A stretch of DNA of 64,000 nt from Clavaria fumosa (Eukaryota > Basidiomycota > Agaricomycetes > Agaricales > Clavariaceae), in the NCBI GenBank assembly GCA_951802425.1, contig OX637800.1:1364001-1428000 (forward strand), given 5' to 3'. The notes below the pieces were generated by a model. It was not told the origin of the DNA and ran no database searches. It worked only from the letters and a program-made list of their open reading frames with translations. The number at the start of each line of letters is the position of its first letter. Position 1 is the first letter of the stretch. This document shows positions 25,538-37,100 of this stretch, piece by piece. A program made the translations under genes and the position numbers.

Positions 25538-25871
25538 CATTACTGCTACTGTATTCTCGCATTGAAGGTAATGGCCCACATTGTGTAAACGGGAAGGATA
25601 TTTCACTCTAATCATCTGTAACGTGGAGACCCAACAAGAAGGTTGTGTGTATGCCGAGGCCTTACTATGTCAATTGACTGCAAAACTGTTTGTGCCATTG
25701 ATCACAGATATTCATCCCACACATTCCGTTTAGAATGCCTTCGCAGCATACACTCTACCATCAGACAAGAACAGACCGTCAGGTACTTGAGTGAGTCGAA
25801 TCACAGCAAAAGCCATGTTGGAGCCTCGAGAAATTTCAGCACGAAGTGCACGCCTGACGTGAAGTGTACTC
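25538..25871. other. Convergent 3' region between BAR/IMD-like gene and helicase B
   Basis: This stretch holds both 3' ends. Its minus strand from 25871 to 25730 could carry an extra short exon of helicase B (ending VYAAKAF) if the in-frame stop at 25872-25874 is spliced out. A degraded copy lies at about 33860-34171. Confidence 0.4.
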
Positions 25872-28800
25872 CTACCTCCATAGTGCATGCTCTCTCGTTT
25901 TAAACAAGCAGGTTTGGAATTTTGAAACGGGTCTCGGAATCCCGCTTCCATCGTCTAGGCGGACGATTTCATCCATTGGAAAATCTAACACCGAGTTTTC
26001 CACCGCAAGGACGAGATCATTCCAGGTCCCTGCTCGTGCATAACTGGAGCATTTTAAGGCTTAAGCCAAAAAGAAATGAACTGTATCTTACGTCCGGAGG
26101 AGGCTTGATTTTGGCTGCGAGGACTCTGAATCCAGAGATTGCAAAGCCTGCATTGACTTGAGAATGATGTTATGAAGCGTCTTGTCCTGTTTATTGCATC
26201 CCACTATTTGTGAAATTTTCAACGGGCAATAGGTAATCGAGGTCTACAATCGCTCACATAGACACAACGCTCGGCAACTGGCTGACGTTGTCAGCATCAT
26301 GGAGTTCATTTGTCGAGAAATTCACCTACAGGCGAGATGTGATCTGCGCCCTATGTATAGGGAGTGCTATGAGGTCATTTCCCTCGAGCATAAGGTCTGT
26401 TATGCTTCAGACTGCTGTAATAATTCTGGGAAAACCACGTACCTGTCTGCGGGCCTGTGTACAGTCGCTTGATTAAGGCCTGCATGATGAATGCGAATAG
26501 CTTGGAGCCACGAGCATCCTTTAGTTCATTGGCTTGGGGTGTAGATAGTATCTTCAAAATCCAGCGTCGAGGCAGGATGACACCGTGGAGGCTTTGTTCT
26601 CTTCCAAACAGCACCAGTGACGCACAGATGTGTTCAATGTGGTCGCACAGGACACATATATTTACTGGGACTTTATTGCAGACCACACGCCTTTCTCCAC
26701 ACCGAGGTCAGTTGAGTGGAATGAAGTGTTGGATGAAAATCGCACATGAGAAATTCAAGACCCTTCCAGATTGACCTCTCTCCCTCACACAGTGATTGTA
26801 CAAGGCACACGAGCAAGGGCGAAGACTTCTGGAGAAGATGGACAATAACCTTGCCCCATTTGCCAGAATTCGAGCCGAGCATTATGGCGGTAGTGCCAAA
26901 GGTCAGGACTTCGGGATGTCGGCGGTGGCTTGTGCTGCAAGGTTGTAGTTCAATCCAATTCTGCAGGACAGGCCCAACTTCATGGAGCAAGGCTTTGTCA
27001 GCTTGCGAGATGGGAAGATTTGAATGTTGATAGTCAGAAAGAAGCGGATATACTGCTTCACATAGCCGTGCGAGCCAATGTCTGTAGTTGTTGTCATCAA
27101 TTAAAATAGGACAGAGTGTGATTTGACGGTGTACCTTTGCCGTGTAAACCAATCTTCGACTAGTTCTTTCTCTGGACGGGAGGCATGCAAGGTCAAAATT
27201 TGCTGCAAATGCATACGAACATTGGATATATGGCGGCCTCTGTCGACCTCAACCTTTGGCTGGTTGACGGGTGGAGAAAGTGGCACAGACGGCGCAAAAG
27301 CGTGGGCAATTCGACAGCAAGAGTCCATCTGTTTCCCTTTCTTCTGCAAACGTTCTCGGAGAAATTGATCACATTCGAGAGCCAATTCTGGAGCACTGAT
27401 TGGGATTGTATCCGAAGGCCGCAAGTGACGTACACGATTCAAATGCTTGTGGAGTAGCGTATCCGGGCGGACATGAAATATTTTGTGCTCTGGGGGCCGG
27501 AGCGCAAAGAATTTCTGCATGTCAGCGTTGGTAAGAAGATTTACTCCGTGGGTTATCGTTCGCATAAGGTGTGCGTAACGGCGAAACATTTGGAAGATGA
27601 GGAGTAACTCCTTCGCTGAAGCCTCTTGAATCTGAGAAGGGATTTCCTCAAACATGAGGTCGAAGGTGAGGTCAAAACAGAGAAGCGCCATTGTCGCGCG
27701 TTTGCCAGATGTCTCAGCAAGATGGCGCAATTCCTTGAAGTCCTTGCAGATAATCGCTTCAAACATCAGTATCTATAAAGGAACCAAAGGATGAGGGAAT
27801 GTCTGAAGTGAGATTCAAGAACGACTCACCTCTTCCTGTTCCGCTTTTGCCAGCTGGTGCTGCGGAAGTCGTCTTGCATATTCTGATAGTTTGCATACGA
27901 TCTGCTTACGCTCTTCGGTGGTAGAATAAAGCCCGAAGGATCTATGCCACAGCTCATTGAATATGGTTTGCTTGGCATTTTGCGCGGAGACTTGGCTGCA
28001 CTTGTCGAGGAGCCACACGCGCACGGCTTCCACGATTCGGTCCTCCTTCTGGTGCAATGCGGCTGCTATTGCAAACTCGCCAAGTCTTTCGTGCAGATCT
28101 GCGCAAGCTTTGCCAAGATGACGGGACCTGGCGAATTGGAGAGCTTCTTCAATGCACGAGAACAGAGATATCGCTTTACTATCGATGACTGAATAAAAAT
28201 GTCCTATCAATAAAATAAAACACTCACTCCAAATGTCCTTCTAAAAGGTAGTGATATCGGGCGTCATGGATGATTTGATCAACGAGCTCAAACTTCATCT
28301 CACTCCGATGAGAAAAGACGATCTTCACAGCTTCATCAAACTTCCCGGTCTCATGGTACAACCGTGCGGCATTTGAAAAATCTTGTGCATCAACGTAGGC
28401 TCGGATGGCTTCATTAAGCCTTTTGCCCTCTTCAAAACAACTGCCTGCGTTTGCGAGGTACACCCTTTTCTGGCCTATTTCCATGCCCGCACATTTCACG
28501 TAAGCCTGAGCGGCTTTCAAGAAGGCCTCGCAACGAGCTCTTTCAGGGAGCCTTGGCAAAGCACGAGCTTGATGTCGGAGATCGTAAGCATTCGCGATTG
28601 CGCCCTGTGCCCAAAGGCCCGGGCCTGCGCGTTCGTAGCAGTGCTTTGCGAGCGAATATCGCTCATGATGGAAGAATGAGTCTCCCCTCTCGGCCCATTG
28701 TTCCGGAGTAGATGAAACCGCTAACTGTGGAAGGTCTTCAGCAGATTCAGGAATCTGGATGCTGAGATGGCTTCATCAATGTTGTGAATGGAATTCATTA

Positions 28801-31800
28801 AGCGAATTTTACTCACAGACGTCTCCTGTCCCAAAACAACTGCACACGAGCTCGTTGAATTGCCCATTTGATGATATGTAAAAGGCGAGTTCACACACCC
28901 GCATTGGCTCGCTCGTAGAGGAGCAGTCATAAAACCAAAGGTTTCTGCGAGCTCTTGTGACAGCGACGTAGAGACATTTGAGCTAGCCGGAGTTGATGAA
29001 ATGATTATGGATTAGAAGAAAGGTACGCATACTTCATGGCACACAATCGCGTGATGTTTCTTATCAAATTTGGGATGCGACACGAGCGACGATCCGGACC
29101 CCGATGCGTTGAGCACAACACGCCATTGAGATTCAGTTGCACTGGATTGTGCAAAGAAATCGAATAAAAGAACCTGAGAAATTGTTCTTGAGGTAGTTTG
29201 GTGTCAATGAAATGATGACCTTACATCATCGAATTCAAGACCTTTGCTCTCGTACACAGTGCTAATGATGCGAGATTAGGACAATCACTCTGGGAAATTC
29301 AGAGGAAACAAATAACAGTATAATCCCAGAATTTCTTAACAGTTTCCGGAGCTGCCTTTTACTCTCGAAATTGCGCACTATGATGCCTGTGTTCGTCAGA
29401 CATGCAGTCCAGGTAAGATGTATGAACGGGGATACATTGCTCAGCCCCAAATTCAAACCTGCTCTCTCTGAGACGTCAAAAACATAGGAAAATGAGAAAA
29501 TGAGCAGTTTTAACGTACTCAGTACCAAAAAGGAACTTTTCACATTCATGCACGTTTTCACCCCATCCTGTCAGAAAAACGGGTTTGACTCCATCTACGA
29601 TACCCCGTTCAGGTGCAAGAACATCTATAGAATCAGGCCAAAATGTAGTGATGAGTTCTATAACAGAATGCGCGCAATTGACGATACCGCCATGTGAGCG
29701 GTAGTTGACTGTTAATTGGAACGTTGCGGGCTCTTCGGACACGGACATCAAAGGATGCGTTATTCCAGGCCTGGAATGCTGTCCAAGAAGTCAGGACATC
29801 GAGAAGTCTTCAATCTATGTGCGCGCACCTCAGTACGGTAAAGGAATGCTTTGAGATCGCTGAATCGAAAAGAGCTTCCGACGGAGATGGTCTGGGCAGT
29901 ATCCCCAGCCCAAATGAGATGCTGAGAGTTGTCACATAAACGCCTCAAGACTACGAGGAGAGGACAACAGGAGTGTGAATAGGCCTATGAATGGATCAGT
30001 AACGGAATGTCTACTCACGAAGAGCGTCGATGAGAAGATTGTCCTGTGCTTCATCGACACAGCTGCAAGAGAGAATGTGAGATAGGCTATCTGATGGAAA
30101 ATTTAAATCACACACAGGAACTGAACTTTCTGACCAGGTACCCCGTGTTCGTCAAAGGCATGAAGGATGTCGTGTGCCCTGCCAAGACAATCAATAAGTG
30201 TAAAATTTTTACATATGTTGAGATGTTACCGATCTGCAGTGTCACGGTCACCACGTAGTTTTTGAAAACGAATGTAGACCTCAAAGATGTTATAAATAAG
30301 GGCCCGACAAGATGAGAAAGTTGACTGTGTTCGGTGGCTAAGTGCTTCGTAGGCCGTTCGACTCAAGAAACGCTTCGAGGAAGCCAAAGCCTCCTCCGAA
30401 CCCTTGATTACGCCTAAGAATTAAAAGCATAATCATGCTTTGTATAATGAATGTGTTTAAGGTAGACTTAACAACCTACCTATGATTTCACTAAAGACTA
30501 ATGACGAATCTGGTAATACACAAGTGAGAAAGGGGGCGAATTGGCAGGATCAAAGGAAATAATCGTACCCAGACCCTTGGTAAGATGTTGGGGGAAATGA
30601 GGCCAGTACGATGCGCGAAAATGGTCATACGTGATAAAGTTCGCTTCGCCCCTGGGATTGGGTCGCACAACGCATCCGTGGGCATTGTGATCACCATTTT
30701 GCACGGACTGAATGTCCTTCTCAAGTAGTTGGCAGAGCTGGATTCAGTAACAGATGAGTGGTTACCGACCTACAGAAGACATTGAGAGGATCCACACGTA
30801 CCCTATCAAAAGTAATGAAAAGCGGGAAATCACGAGCCTGAAGTCGGCTGAAACGATCAGGAAGTGTCGATTGTGTATGGAAGATGTCATCCGAGTCGAT
30901 GAGGGTTCGTGGGGTGCCCCGCTCCTTGTTTTTGTTACTACTACGCTTGATTAGAGCAACAAGTTCTTCATGAGACTTCGGTCCGGAGGAGAGAGACTTC
31001 ACGAGGTTTCGAAAGTACTCCTTGACATTGTTTGCCAACATTTGTGATTTAGTGACAAATAATTGACGGAGTTCGCATGGGTCATTGCCGTACATCCTCT
31101 TCGCCTTTTCACATGCTAAAATCTTGAAAATCATTGTTGTCGTCTTTCTAGAAATCCAAATATGGAAGACTGCAAAGACTTGGGTGATCCCAGAAAATGG
31201 CTTACCCTGTGCCACTTCGCCCCAGAATGTAGCAGGACGAGTCATGGCGGACAATGGCATCCCCTTGAGGCCTGTATGGTGGGGCTCAGATAGGCCAAAA
31301 CAGAGTGGATAGATGGGGGACAGACGATAGCTGGAAGACATGCTGGACATCATCATCGGCGAGGATGCCTGTGCTCCAATACTCAGCACGTCGCTAGCAG
31401 AGCTAATATTGTACGAACTGCATAAGAAACTCTGTATCAAACCAGATAACTTGTAAAATCCACTATCAAACGAAGGGCTGATTAGATGTACCTTGGAGAA
31501 TGTTACGAATTTCTCTAGCCTGGACGAAGAAAGAAGGCAAAATCAGTATGCCATTCGCTGAATCGCAGAGGAACGCATACACCAAGGTCGTATGGACCTG
31601 ACGCAATGTCATTAGATCAAAGGCATGGGAGGGAGCTAAGCCATGGCCACTCACTTCATCTCGAATATCGTCGGGCACACTACACCGGATCTCATACTCA
31701 TCGGCACAATCCTTTGTGGGCGTCGGCCATGAAATTGGTAAAAACACGTCTGGCCGATCACCACTTGCTCGTCTCATGTTACATCTTTGAAAAATGTGTC

Positions 31801-33284
31801 AATAAAAATCAAAATAGGATGGTGATAGAAAAAGATCAGAGATACCTTTTTCTGTACTCATTGCTTCTCTTTGCCAGTTGTTGTGATATCGAGTTCCAAA
31901 GGCGGTGGTCAGGCTGTTGATGGGTGTACATCCTCCATATCTTCAAAACTGGAGGACGAAAAAGAAGCGTATCAGATTCTAGCTTTGGCCAAAGGCAAAA
32001 GATGGTCACCAACCCTGGTGCACAGCCTGATGGCACATTTGGAAGGAAATATGGGACTTCGTGAAAGGCATGTAGAACGAATATCAATCAAGTACGAACA
32101 TTTGTTGCAAGATCCGTCTCGCAATCGACTTGGTACACGAGACGCACATCTCCCGTCACCTTCGCCTCGTATATCAGGACCCCCGTATGACCACCGCTCA
32201 GACGCCTGTAATTGTTCGCGGAGAAAAGGCCCCGTGAAAGTTCCCTGAGGATCAGTCCGAGGTTGAGAGTTGAGAGATATCCGAGCATGGAAACGAGCCG
32301 GAGGGCTTACTTTATTGTGTTGACATAGGCTTTTAAACGAGCCTTATTCGACTTGAGCGCTTTCCGCAAGTCATGGTCAGCGCGCATCGACAACAGGACT
32401 TGCCATTCCCCGAACCGGTCTTCGTCGTCGGCATACAGCGCACTGGATTGGGTCATCGTCTGCTTACTGGGGGTCGCGGAAGCGGCGATGGTCTCTCGTA
32501 TCGACGCATACAGCTCCGGGTCCCGAAGCAAGGCCAGATAGTACTGAAACTCAGAAATAAGGCTCTGGCGACGGGAGTAGAAAGGGAGAATACCACCTCC
32601 AGCGCCGATTTCTGTGCAGTCAAGAGGTTGGACGCAACAGCCGCCGCTTCCTGCTCTGTAGCAGGCGTCTCGTATCCGAGTAGTTCAAATGCGTCAGGAT
32701 CGTATTGCCCACTCGAGCTGCCTTTCGCACGCATTGTCGCACGGCGGGACTTATGCCTGTGTGCCGCCTGCGAATGGTGCCCGTGCTTGTTCAAGAACAT
32801 CCCAGAGATGAGAGCGTGGAAAGCTGCGTCAGCCTGTTTGACTCTCTCTCTTCGTGCAGTGAGCTCGTAGAGGGTGTCCCGCTCGAGGGGGAGTGATACA
32901 TCAAGGAAATACCGAGACAATCTCTGAAGCAACTTGCAATGCTGCGATGCGAGAAACGCGTCCGCAGTGTTGCTCGGAAAGGCATCCAGTATCCACCGCG
33001 ATAAAGGACATCGTTCGCTCAAAGCTGGTATGTTCAATTTAAGAATCGGAGCGAGGCTTCCATGATTGGCATTGGTACTCACATGCAATGACAAATTCGA
33101 ACAGATTAGGTGTGGAGAGGAGACGTTCAACATAGGTCTCGACATGCGACTCAGAGAGTACGCTCTCCAATTTTGAGACCGCAACTTCGAAGTCAATAGC
33201 TGTCCTTAGTGAACCTGAGTTGAAGAATCTGAGTACGTTGACGGCAGTGGTTTTGCGACGCGTTCCGCTCATTGTTCCGCTCAT
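25872..33284 (-). CDS. Giant UvrD-like SF1 helicase with TPR C-terminal half, copy B
   Basis: Starts at ATG 33284 (MSGTMSGT...) or at 33272, since a 12 bp duplication makes two in-frame starts. Reading on the minus strand: N-terminal helical part (32453-33284), linker LRDPELYASIRETI (32307-32531), beta module YEAKVTGDVRLVYQVDC (32100-32290) with WRMYTHQQPDHRLWN (31836-31990), Walker A LGRSGTGKTTTM split by an intron (31130-31235), VDEAQDNLLIDA (about 30020-30055), WAGDTAQTISVGSSF (29880-29930), VNYRSHGGIVN (29680-29720), VYESKGLEFDD (29228-29265), VAVTRARRNLWFYDC (28900-28970), then TPR-like repeats (27800-28720) and the SVLCD-like/LPRRWIL block (26375-26686). The frame ends FKTRE...LWR-stop at 25872-25874, well short of copy A, so the IQ-like tail is absent. 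Helicase motifs look intact. About 90% like copy C by eye. Confidence 0.8.
30316..30703. repeat. Near-identical tract shared with 38639-39024 (gene conversion)
   Basis: Over about 388 bases, including an intron, I count only one small indel cluster and otherwise identity with copy C, while sequence on either side differs at about one base in ten. Confidence 0.75.
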
Positions 33285-33720
33285 TGTTGCACAAGTAGAT
33301 GGCAAAGAAAAAAATCACGGCGAGCTGCGCACGACGGCGTGGCGTTATGTAGGCCCTAGAGCCACTCCAACGAAGCAATTGCATTTCCCAATTGTGAAGG
33401 GACCAAGTGTACCGAGTCTCTGGAAACCGCAGCAACGTATTCAATGCCTATATCAGGGCTTACATTATGTAATTTTTGGGAACGTGTGCACGTTGAGGCG
33501 TCGACGTGGAGAGCGGAGCGCTCGGCCTCAGAGCCCGACTTGGTCACTCAATGTCGAAGCGAAGCGGCCGTGGACTCGTCGTACGCGTGTGGCGTGTCAG
33601 GCCATGTCAGGTGCACTGAGTCTTTATGGAAACCAAAAACGAACGATCGATCACATTCAATGCCTATATCGGGGCTAATCCTTTGTCCTACTAAAGCTGG
33701 CAATACCTTCAGGGCGCGAA
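33285..33720. promoter_or_regulatory. Upstream region of helicase B with a partial internal repeat
   Basis: Bases 33320-33600 match the upstream region of copy C (41710-41990). Bases about 33612-33677 repeat 33405-33462 in degenerate form (both contain TTCAATGCCTATATC). The duplication breakpoint lies just after it, near 33715. Confidence 0.5.
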
Positions 33721-33860
33721 CATGGCGGGAGCGTCGCCATGGGGGCGGAGTTGGAGATCAGACAATGGCGAATGTGTCATTGTATGGACGACTCAAGCGA
33801 CAAAAACTACTCATACAAGTGAGGGGAGAGCGGCGAACAGCCTGATAATCAGCGAGTATT
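33721..33860 (+). pseudogene. Relic of the 3' end of the BAR/IMD-like gene
   Basis: This stretch matches 25372-25540, the last coding bases of the BAR/IMD-like gene. Shared pieces include CATGGC[AG]GGAGCGTC, GACGACTCAAGCGA and ATTTTCCTA with the gene's stop region. Small deletions and frame breaks make it non-coding. It marks the junction of the tandem duplication: the copied unit began inside the neighbour gene. Confidence 0.8.
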
Positions 33861-34171
33861 TTCCTAGGAGTCACACTACTACCTGTATTCTCGCGTTGGA
33901 CTAAATTGACAACAGGAAGGATATGTTTCCCCAACCATCGTCTGCGGTGCGAAAGACGCAAAACCTGTGAAGAAGGGTAGCATGCGGAGGGCCTTGCCAT
34001 ACCAATCGGATCTAATACTGAAACGTACTACACATGCTGTTTAGAATGCCTTCACAACATACACTCCACCGAGCAAACCGTTAGTTACACGAGAGTCGAA
34101 TCACGGAAACAGCCGTATTGGAGCCTCGAGAAAATTCAGCGCGAAGTGCACGTCTGACGCGAAATGCTCTC

Positions 34172-37100
34172 CTACCTCCACAGCCAATGCTCAGGCTCTC
34201 TCGTTTTAAACAAGCAAGTTGGGAATTTTGAAATGAGTCCTGGAATCCCGCTTCCATCGTCCAGGCGGACGATTTCATCCATTGGAAAATCTAACACCGA
34301 GTTTTCTACTGCAAAGACGAGATCATTCCAGGTCCTTGCTCGCGCATAACTGGAGCGTTTAAGACTTAAGTAAGCAAAAAATAAATGGACTGTGTCCTAC
34401 ATCCGGAAGAGGCCTCCTGACTTTGAAGATCCTGGATCCAAGGATTGCAACGCCTGCATCGACTTAAGGATGCTGCCATGAAGCGTCTCGTCCTGTTGAT
34501 TGCATCCCACTGTTTGTGAAGCTTTCAACGGGCTATAGAGACGATCGAGGCCTGCAATCACTCACATAAACACAATGCTCGGCATCTGGGTTGAAGTTGT
34601 CAGCGTCATATTTGGTTGCCGAGAAATTCACCTACAGGCGAGATACAATTTGCGCTCGGTGTCCTGGGAGTGTTGCGAGGTCATTTCCCTCGAGCGTAAG
34701 ATCTGTTATGCTTCAGATTGCTGCAATAATCCTATGAAAACAATGTACCTGTCCGCGGGCCTGCGTATAATCGCTCGATTAAGGCCTGTATGATGAATAC
34801 AAACAGCTTGGAGCCCCGAACATCCTTAAGTTCATTGATCTGGGGTGTAGACAGGACCTTCAAAATCCAGCGACGAGGCAGGACCACATTGTGAAAAATT
34901 TGGCCTCTTCCAACCAATACCAGTGATGCACAAATGTGTTCAATGTGGTCGCACAAAACACAGATATTGACCTTAACATTATGATAGACCACGTGTCTAT
35001 CTCCAAATCAAGGTTAGTTAGATGGTGTGGAATGTTGAGTGGGAATCGCACATGAGAAACTCAAGACCTTTCCAGATGGACCTTTCTTCCCCACGCAGCG
35101 ATTGTACAAGACACATGAGCAAGGGCGAAGCCCTCTGGAGGAGTGAGACAGTGTTTGCACTCCATAAGCCAGAATTCAATCTGAGCATTATGGCGGTAGC
35201 CTGAATACCGAAGGTCACGACTTCGGAGATTCGGCCGGAGTCAGCGTTGCAAAGTTGTGGTTCAATCCAAATTTCCAAAGCGGACCAAACTTCATGGAAC
35301 AAGGCTTTGTCGGCTGGTGGGATTGGAAGGTCTGAAAATTGATGGGAGCCCAAAAGGAGCGGGTGGAGTGCTTCACACAGACGTGCAAGCCAATACCTGT
35401 CATTGTTGCCATTATTAAGACCTAACATAGAGCATGCTTTGATGGTGAATGGTACCTTCGCAATGAAAACCAATCTTTGTCTTGTTCCTTTTCCGAGTGT
35501 GCCGCATGCAAGACCAAAACTAGGTGCAAATGAAGACAAATGTTGGTCGTTGGGCGGTCCCTGTCGACCTCGAAAACTGGCCGGTTGACCTGGGGAAAAT
35601 ATGGCACAGATGGTGCAAAAACCTGGGCGATTCGACAGCAGGAGTCCATCTGTTTCCCTCTCTTCTGCAAGCGTTCTTGGAGGTATCGACCACATTCGAG
35701 GGCCATTTGTGAAGCGCTGATTGGGATTGTATCCGAAGACCGCAAGTAACGTACACGATTCAAATGCTTGTGGAGTAGCGTATCCGGGCGGACATGGAAT
35801 GTGTTGTTCTCTGGTGGCCGAAGCGCGAAAAATCTCTGCATATCAGTAAGATTTCTTCCCTGGGTTATCGTTCGCATAAGGTGTGCGTAACGCCGAAACA
35901 TTTGGAAGATGAGGAGTAACTCCGGCGCCGAAGCCTCTCGAATTTGAGAAGAGAGTTTTCCAAGCAGAAGATCAAAAATGAAGTCAAGACAGAGAAGTAA
36001 CGCCAGGGCATGTTCGTCGAATGTTTCTGCAAGGCGGCGCAATTGCCCACAGTCTTCATGGACAATCGCTTCAAACATCAATAACTACAAAGCAAACAAA
36101 GATTAAGGAAATGGCCGAAGTGGATTCCGAGAACAACTCACCTGTCTCTGTTCTGCCTCCGTCAAATGGTGATGCGAAAGCTGTTTGGCATATTCCAACA
36201 GCCCCCGCACAGTCTGCATATGTGCTGCAACAGCAGAATAAAGGCCGAAGGACCTGTGCCATAGCTCATTGAGGATGGATTGCTTGGCATATTGCATGGA
36301 CGCTTGGCCACTCGTATCGAGGAGCCACACGCGTATGGCTTCCATGATTCGTCCTGCCTTCTGGTGCAACGCAGCTGCCACTGCAAACTCGCCAAGTCTT
36401 TCGTGCAGATCTGCGCAAGCTTTCTCAAGATCGTGGGAGTAGGAGAATTCAAGAGCCTTTTTTATGCATGAGAAAAGAGATATCGCTTTACTGTTGATGT
36501 CTGAGTAGGGTATTCTAATTAATAAAGCAACAAATACTCACTCCAGTTGTCCATCTGCAAGGTATCGATATCCAACATCAACGACGATTTGATTAACGAT
36601 CTCGAAATTCATCTCATTCCGATGAGAACGGACGATCTCCGCAGCTTTGTCAATCTTCCCGATCTTATGGTACAATCGTGCAGCATTTGAAAAGTCTTGT
36701 GCATTATCGAAGGATTGAATGGCCCGATCAAGCTTCCCACCCTCCTCGAAACAGTTGCCTGCGTTCGCGAGGTACACTCGTTTCTGGTCTACTTCTATGT
36801 CCCCACATTTCACGTAAGCCTCAGCGGCTTCCAAGAAGGCTTCGGAACGAGCATCTTCAAGAAGGCTTGGCAAAGCACGCGCTTGGTATCGAAGATCGTA
36901 AGCATTCGCGATAGCCTCTTGTGCTGGTAGTCCCGCGCGTTCGTAGCAGCGTTTTGCGTGCGAATATAGCTCGTTGTGAAAAAATGAGTCTCCCCTCTCA
37001 GCCCATTGTTCCGGAGTAGATGGGACAGCTAGCCGTGGAAGGCCTTCGGCAGATTTGCGAATTTGGATGCTGATAAATAGCTCCTTCATGTTGTTGATGG

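Larger units (their letters stand above)
25372..33720. repeat. Tandem duplication unit 1 (about 8.35 kb)
   Basis: This unit runs from within the last codons of the BAR/IMD-like gene, through its 3' flank and helicase B, to the region upstream of B. It matches unit 2 (33721 to about 41990) in order and strand. Similarity by eye is roughly 85-92% in coding parts, recognisable in introns and in the promoter. Confidence 0.75.

Noticed and set aside
30491..30724. Identical 77-residue frame seen in helicases B and C
   Set aside because: It is an out-of-phase shadow of the gene conversion tract, not a separate small gene.
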